DNA of 12,146 bases. It comes from Auxenochlorella pyrenoidosa (Eukaryota > Chlorophyta > Trebouxiophyceae > Chlorellales > Chlorellaceae). Each line of letters begins with the position of its first letter. The stretch's first letter is position 1. Shown here in pieces: positions 9,363 to 12,146 of the stretch. The DNA lies in contig KQ482018.1 of the NCBI GenBank assembly GCA_001430745.1, positions 1,342,322 through 1,354,467 of the forward strand, given 5' to 3'. Position numbers and translations under genes: made by a program. The notes beneath the pieces were generated by a model. It saw only the letters and a list, made by a program, of their open reading frames with translations. It was not told where the DNA came from and ran no database searches.

Positions 9363-10222
9363 GGACACCTGCTGTTGACCCTCAGCTTGCGCAGCAGGCG
9401 CTTCGTGTGCTGGAAGAGACGCCCCAGGCTCTAATGCTGGGCCCATCAGTGGCAGCGCTTGGCAGCAGCCCGATGCTGACCCCACTGGCCCTCATGCTGA
9501 TGGATCATGGCAGCAGCCAGCCAGCACCAGCAGCCTCGCTTGAGCCTGGCATGGCTGCTGGCGGCTGCTGGCCGCCTGTGCTTGCTGCTGCAGGCAGTGT
9601 GGGCGGGGCTGTCAGCAATGCTGGGGCTGCAGCGCAGACGCCCTGCACGGCCCTGCTGTCTGCCCTGTTGGCGGATGGCCCCCCGGCCGATGATGCTGAG
9701 TCGGCCAAGCTGGAGGACATGCTGCGGCGCGGCGACTTCAGCATCGAGAGCCTGCTGGGATCGCTGCCAGCCACGCCCGCCCTCGCGGCTGCTGCCGTGG
9801 GCCCAACGCTGCCCGTCCCTGCAGGCCACAAGCTTCCCACCGCCGGCAACCTCCTCGACCCAGCCCTTGCTGGCAGCCCTGAAAGGACAGCTGCACCCAC
9901 AGCTGCGGGCGCCGCAGGCGGGCCGACGCCCGCAGCAGCTTTCCTTGACCCGCTGCTGGCACCGCCTCTTGCGGCTGCTGCCCCAGGTGTGTTTATGAAG
10001 CCCCAGCTGCTGTCCCAGTCAGCTTGGGCCCTTTTGCCGTCCCAGCATGTGCCAGACCCAGCACGGCAGGCGCAGCAGCCAGTGCCAGCTACACCTGCAG
10101 GTGAGCTGCAGCGCACCCCGCCAGCTGGGCCCCTGGGCCCTGGAGGGCTGCTGGCACGGGGCTTGTGCTCCCCTTCTCAGGGCCTCATGTCGCCATCTGC
10201 AGTGGCAGACTGGTTGACATGA
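7662..10222 (+). CDS. Polyglutamine- and Ala/Pro-rich low-complexity protein, possible nuclear regulator
   Basis: Exons are 7662-7707, 7885-7973, 8142-8648 and 8792-10222. Donors are GTGAGC, GTACCA and GTGAGA, acceptors are TTTGCAG, TCTGCAG and GCGCAG, and phases agree, giving about 690 residues. A 135-base stretch at 8927-9061 could be a further intron (GTCAGC to CTGCAG); it is in frame either way. I do not recognise a family. The N-terminus is strongly basic (PERKRSGSSGRRRPRSG, AAAKKPRRGGLAAAIQ), like a nuclear localisation or DNA-contact segment, followed by KYITVRPTDPLIQEMLPK. The rest is Ala/Pro/Gln-rich, with Q9 and Q11 tracts. A more ordered acidic patch reads AESAKLEDMLRRGDFSIESL, and the end is SQGLMSPSAVADWLT. 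The composition suggests a nuclear regulatory or activator protein; that is inference only. The ATG at 7662 is the first in this frame, but possible upstream exons would extend the protein. A TGTAA signal at 10730 may end the transcript. Confidence 0.65.
8023..8064. repeat. 21-base perfect tandem duplication inside an intron
   Basis: A 21-base unit beginning CTGGATGTTGATAG and ending ACCATCA occurs twice without mismatch (8023-8043 and 8044-8064). It lies in the second intron of the polyglutamine gene and so is not coding in my model. The perfect identity suggests a recent duplication. Confidence 0.9.
9185..9211 (+). repeat. (CAG)9 trinucleotide tract coding polyglutamine
   Basis: Nine uninterrupted CAG codons follow a GAG codon in the last exon of the 7662-10222 gene, coding a Q9 run. 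An uninterrupted tract of one codon points to replication-slippage growth and probable length variation between strains. Confidence 0.95.
9326..9358 (+). repeat. (CAG)11 trinucleotide tract coding polyglutamine
   Basis: Eleven uninterrupted CAG codons, in the same frame as the tract at 9185 and followed by CGG AGG, code a second Q run in the same protein. The 114 bases between the tracts code a Leu/Pro-rich linker. Confidence 0.95.
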
Positions 10223-11196
10223 ATCATTGATCAAATGCTGGAGCTCCAGCACACTTCATGCAGCAGCTGCCCACTTCGTGCTACCCTGACTCACATCCCC
10301 CTCAGCTTATGTTCCCACCTATCTACCAGTGTTGCACTTGCACTCGTTCACTCAATGTCACCCCACTGTCGCTTCATACCACAACCTCTGCTTGCATCTG
10401 CACCACATCCTACACCTGCCCTTGGTTGAATCCCCGTCTTGGCATTTCCTACCCACCAACAACAAGTGTCCGCAGCGTAGCTTCTGCCTTCGCAAGTGGA
10501 TGTTTCTGACTGCAGAGCGCTCTGAAACCTGCTGTGTTCGAGCGCACCATGCCGAGTGAGGCATGCATATTGTTCTCTCCACCCCAGCGCTGCAACTGGG
10601 TGTGCCAAGGAACGTTCATGATCTCAGGCAGGTGCCAGAAGGCAGCATCAGTGTGAACCCCTGTGGAAAGACCTGTGCCATGCATATGCACCTCATAGCA
10701 CGTGCCAGAGAACGTGGGATTGCGAACTCTGTAAAAATAAGGGAGAATAGCTGGCTTTTGGCCACAAATGGGCTGACCGTCGGGCGCGCCTCTCCTGGCC
10801 AATGCGCGGCAGTGGCGGGAAGGGGACAGGAAGTGCCCTATACCGCAAGGGATGCTTATACTGCACTCCAGATGTATGGGAAGGCAGTGTTGTGAACTCA
10901 GGGCATTCTGGCGGCTAAGCAGGGCTCGAAACAGCAGTTCGCCAGGGTGAAGCTCGCGGGACTGCCGAGGTCGGTGTCACCTGGTGTCCACTGATGGTCA
11001 ACAGACTGTGGGCAAAATATTGGTCCAAACCCAAAGCTGTCGGCCGAATGGACATGTTCGCGCCAGCTCGGCGCGCTCTTGCAAGACTTCAGCGCAGGGG
11101 GCCAGCAGGAGCCCACCCGTCGAGCTCTCTCGCTCTCTCCTCCCAGGCTGCAGGCAGCGCGTGCCGACAGGCCTTGTGCCGGCTTGTGCCGGCACC
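10223..11196. other. Region with no gene called; 3' UTR then upstream region of the wall-protein gene
   Basis: The first part (10223 to about 10750) is pyrimidine-rich on the plus strand and should be the 3' UTR of the polyglutamine gene, closing at the TGTAA at 10730. The remainder, to 11196, should be the promoter and leader of the next plus-strand gene. A minus-strand open frame at 10449-10802 lacks an ATG at its 5' end and has no splice or domain support. No clear TATA box or core promoter was seen. Confidence 0.5.
10730..10734 (+). terminator. Poly(A) signal TGTAA for the polyglutamine gene
   Basis: TGTAA in the context ACTCTGTAAAAATAAGGG lies 507 bases after the stop at 10220-10222. 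It is the first plus-strand TGTAA I found downstream of that stop. A 3' UTR of about half a kilobase is normal for green algae. The A-rich sequence right after the signal could also be read by chance. Confidence 0.55.
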
Positions 11197-11219
11197 ATGG
11201 TGCCCCGCTGCAGCGGGGC
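11173..11219 (+). repeat. Overlapping palindromes and a 10-base direct repeat at a start codon
   Basis: CTTGTGCCGG is tandemly repeated (11173-11182 and 11183-11192). Three perfect palindromes overlap it or each other: GTGCCGGCAC at 11186-11195, GGCACCATGGTGCC at 11191-11204 with the start codon at its centre, and GCCCCGCTGCAGCGGGGC at 11202-11219. In RNA the second gives a 5-pair stem with CAUG in the loop, and the third a 7-pair all-GC stem with loop UGCA. They share bases 11202-11204, so they compete. Confidence 0.85.
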
Positions 11220-12146
11220 CTTTCCCTTGTTGGTACTGTTGCTAATGTCGAATTCAGGTGTGTTGGGAGCTTGGTGGGTTCGGTGCTCGGGGTGGGGGCC
11301 CGAGACGGGGCCGCTCCTCCTGCTGCCGCCGCCACCGTCGCGAGCCCTCGCTCCCCTGTACCCCTGGTACTGGCTCTCCGGTTCTTGCACGCTTGAACAC
11401 CTCCCAGTCCAATCCTTCTCACCCATCCAGGCACCAGTGTGGCTCAGACCTGCAGCGCTGATAACATGGCGGACTGCACGCAAGCTGCAGCCGAAGGTAT
11501 GCCGGTACAGAGACGCCCTATGCACCGGCTGCTGAGCACTGCACCATGCACACGCACCAGTGTGCTGCGGGGCTGCAGATGCGTTCTTGTGACCGAACAA
11601 TGAGGACGTTTGTCATGCAATGCGCAGGCGAGCAGCGACGCGGCCTGCAGCAGGAGTTGCTAGCGGCCGGGACGTTTGCTGCCACCGCTACCAAGCTCTC
11701 CCCGCCACCGCCAAGCCCCCCCTCGCCCCCGAGCCCGCCCAGCCCGCCCCCCTCGCCGCCCTCGCCCCCTTCCCCGCCTCGACCCCGGCCCCCGCCCTCG
11801 CCGCCCTCGCCCCCGCCATGCGGGCCTCGCACCCTGGGCTACTGCTGCACCGGTGAGCGGGGGCGCCCCCACCTGGCAGGGCAGGAGCCCAGCCTCCCAC
11901 TCACCCCGGCAACTGCAGCCAGCTGCAGCCAGCCAGTGCCAACCATGCACCCTCTCCACCCTGAGCGCACCCCACTTGCAGGCTCCCCCGGCTACTGGCA
12001 GGGCCACCCGTGCGAGTGGCCGGTGGACAGCCTGCGCGTGGGCAACATCCTGTACACCAAGCAGCAGCTGATGGGCATCATGAACCACCACAACAACCCG
12101 AACAATGTGAGATCCCCTGCTCTGCCTGTTCCGAGGGCCAGGGGGT
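11197..12146 (+). CDS. Secreted Ser/Pro-rich (hydroxyproline-type) wall protein with GYW module, 3' partial
   Basis: Exons are 11197-11257, 11431-11496, 11628-11852 and 11982-12106, all GT-AG with matching phases; the next intron runs off the window. The start ATG lies in GCACCATGG, a strong initiation context. Residues 1-26 form a signal peptide (MVPRCSGAFPLLVLLLMSNS, then GTSVAQ), followed by a Cys pair (TCSADNMADC). A linker of SPP and SPPPP repeats with one RPRPPP break follows, spanning about 11696-11815. Such linkers are hydroxylated and glycosylated in algal and plant wall glycoproteins. A module then begins with CGPRTLGYCCTGSPGYW, HPCEWPVDSL and ILYTKQQLMGIMN. This resembles the GYWKNHPxAWPV...YTKAQLLxIL module known from secreted bacterial and algal proteins. 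It should act outside the cell in the wall or matrix. The linker resembles that of pherophorins, but I see no pherophorin domain. Confidence 0.8.

Noticed and set aside
10449..10802. Minus-strand open frame of 117 codons after the polyglutamine gene
   Set aside because: It starts at TTG, has no domain, splice partner or recognisable motif, and lies across the presumed 3' UTR and TGTAA signal of the plus-strand gene.
10984..11535. Single long plus-strand open frame of 183 codons
   Set aside because: Only the part from 11197 to 11257 is coding in this frame (the signal peptide). The rest runs through an intron, whereas splicing to 11431 gives a phase-matched, Cys-containing secreted sequence.
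11518..11832. Gly-rich minus-strand frame (GGEGGEGGG repeats)
   Set aside because: It is the reverse complement of the SPP-repeat linker on the plus strand, which has a signal peptide and a following domain to support it.

Overview
Organism. The window reads as nuclear DNA of a green alga, most likely a Chlorella-like trebouxiophyte. It is very GC-rich, its genes are cut by many short GT-AG introns of about 70 to 440 bases, its proteins are rich in Ala and Gln, and TGTAA poly(A) signals typical of green algae lie downstream of two genes. There is also a (Ser)Pro-rich wall-type protein. The lineage is an inference; no marker gene settles it. || Layout. There are five protein genes and no RNA gene, transposon or CRISPR array that I can support. 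(1) Minus strand, 619-1908: a five-exon gene for a 251-residue CCT-motif protein, the family of plant nuclear regulators that includes CONSTANS and TOC1. (2) Plus strand, 2916-5349, head-to-head with gene 1: a six-exon gene for translation initiation factor eIF3 subunit M, 415 residues, the surest call here. (3) Minus strand, 5858-7663, tail-to-tail with gene 2: a six-exon model for an unrecognised, charged, soluble protein of about 170 residues. (4) Plus strand, 7662-10222, head-to-head with gene 3: a low-complexity protein of about 690 residues with a basic N-terminus and two polyglutamine tracts. (5) Plus strand, 11197 to the window edge: the first four exons of a secreted proline-rich wall or matrix protein, with a signal peptide, an SPP-repeat linker and the start of a GYW..HP..WPV module. 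|| How it fits together. The genes are unrelated in function: transcription control, translation, wall. This is an ordinary interleaved algal gene neighbourhood, not an operon or a defence or biosynthetic cluster, and I found no convincing new multi-gene system. The points worth a second look are the overlapping start codons of genes 3 and 4 (with alternative 5' exons for gene 4), the half-degenerate CCT motif with a possible leader intron and overlapping upstream ORF, back-to-back palindromes on the start codon of gene 5, and the unidentified gene 3 protein. || Limits. All exon boundaries were chosen by eye from splice consensus, phase continuity and protein likeness. No transcript data or database search was available.
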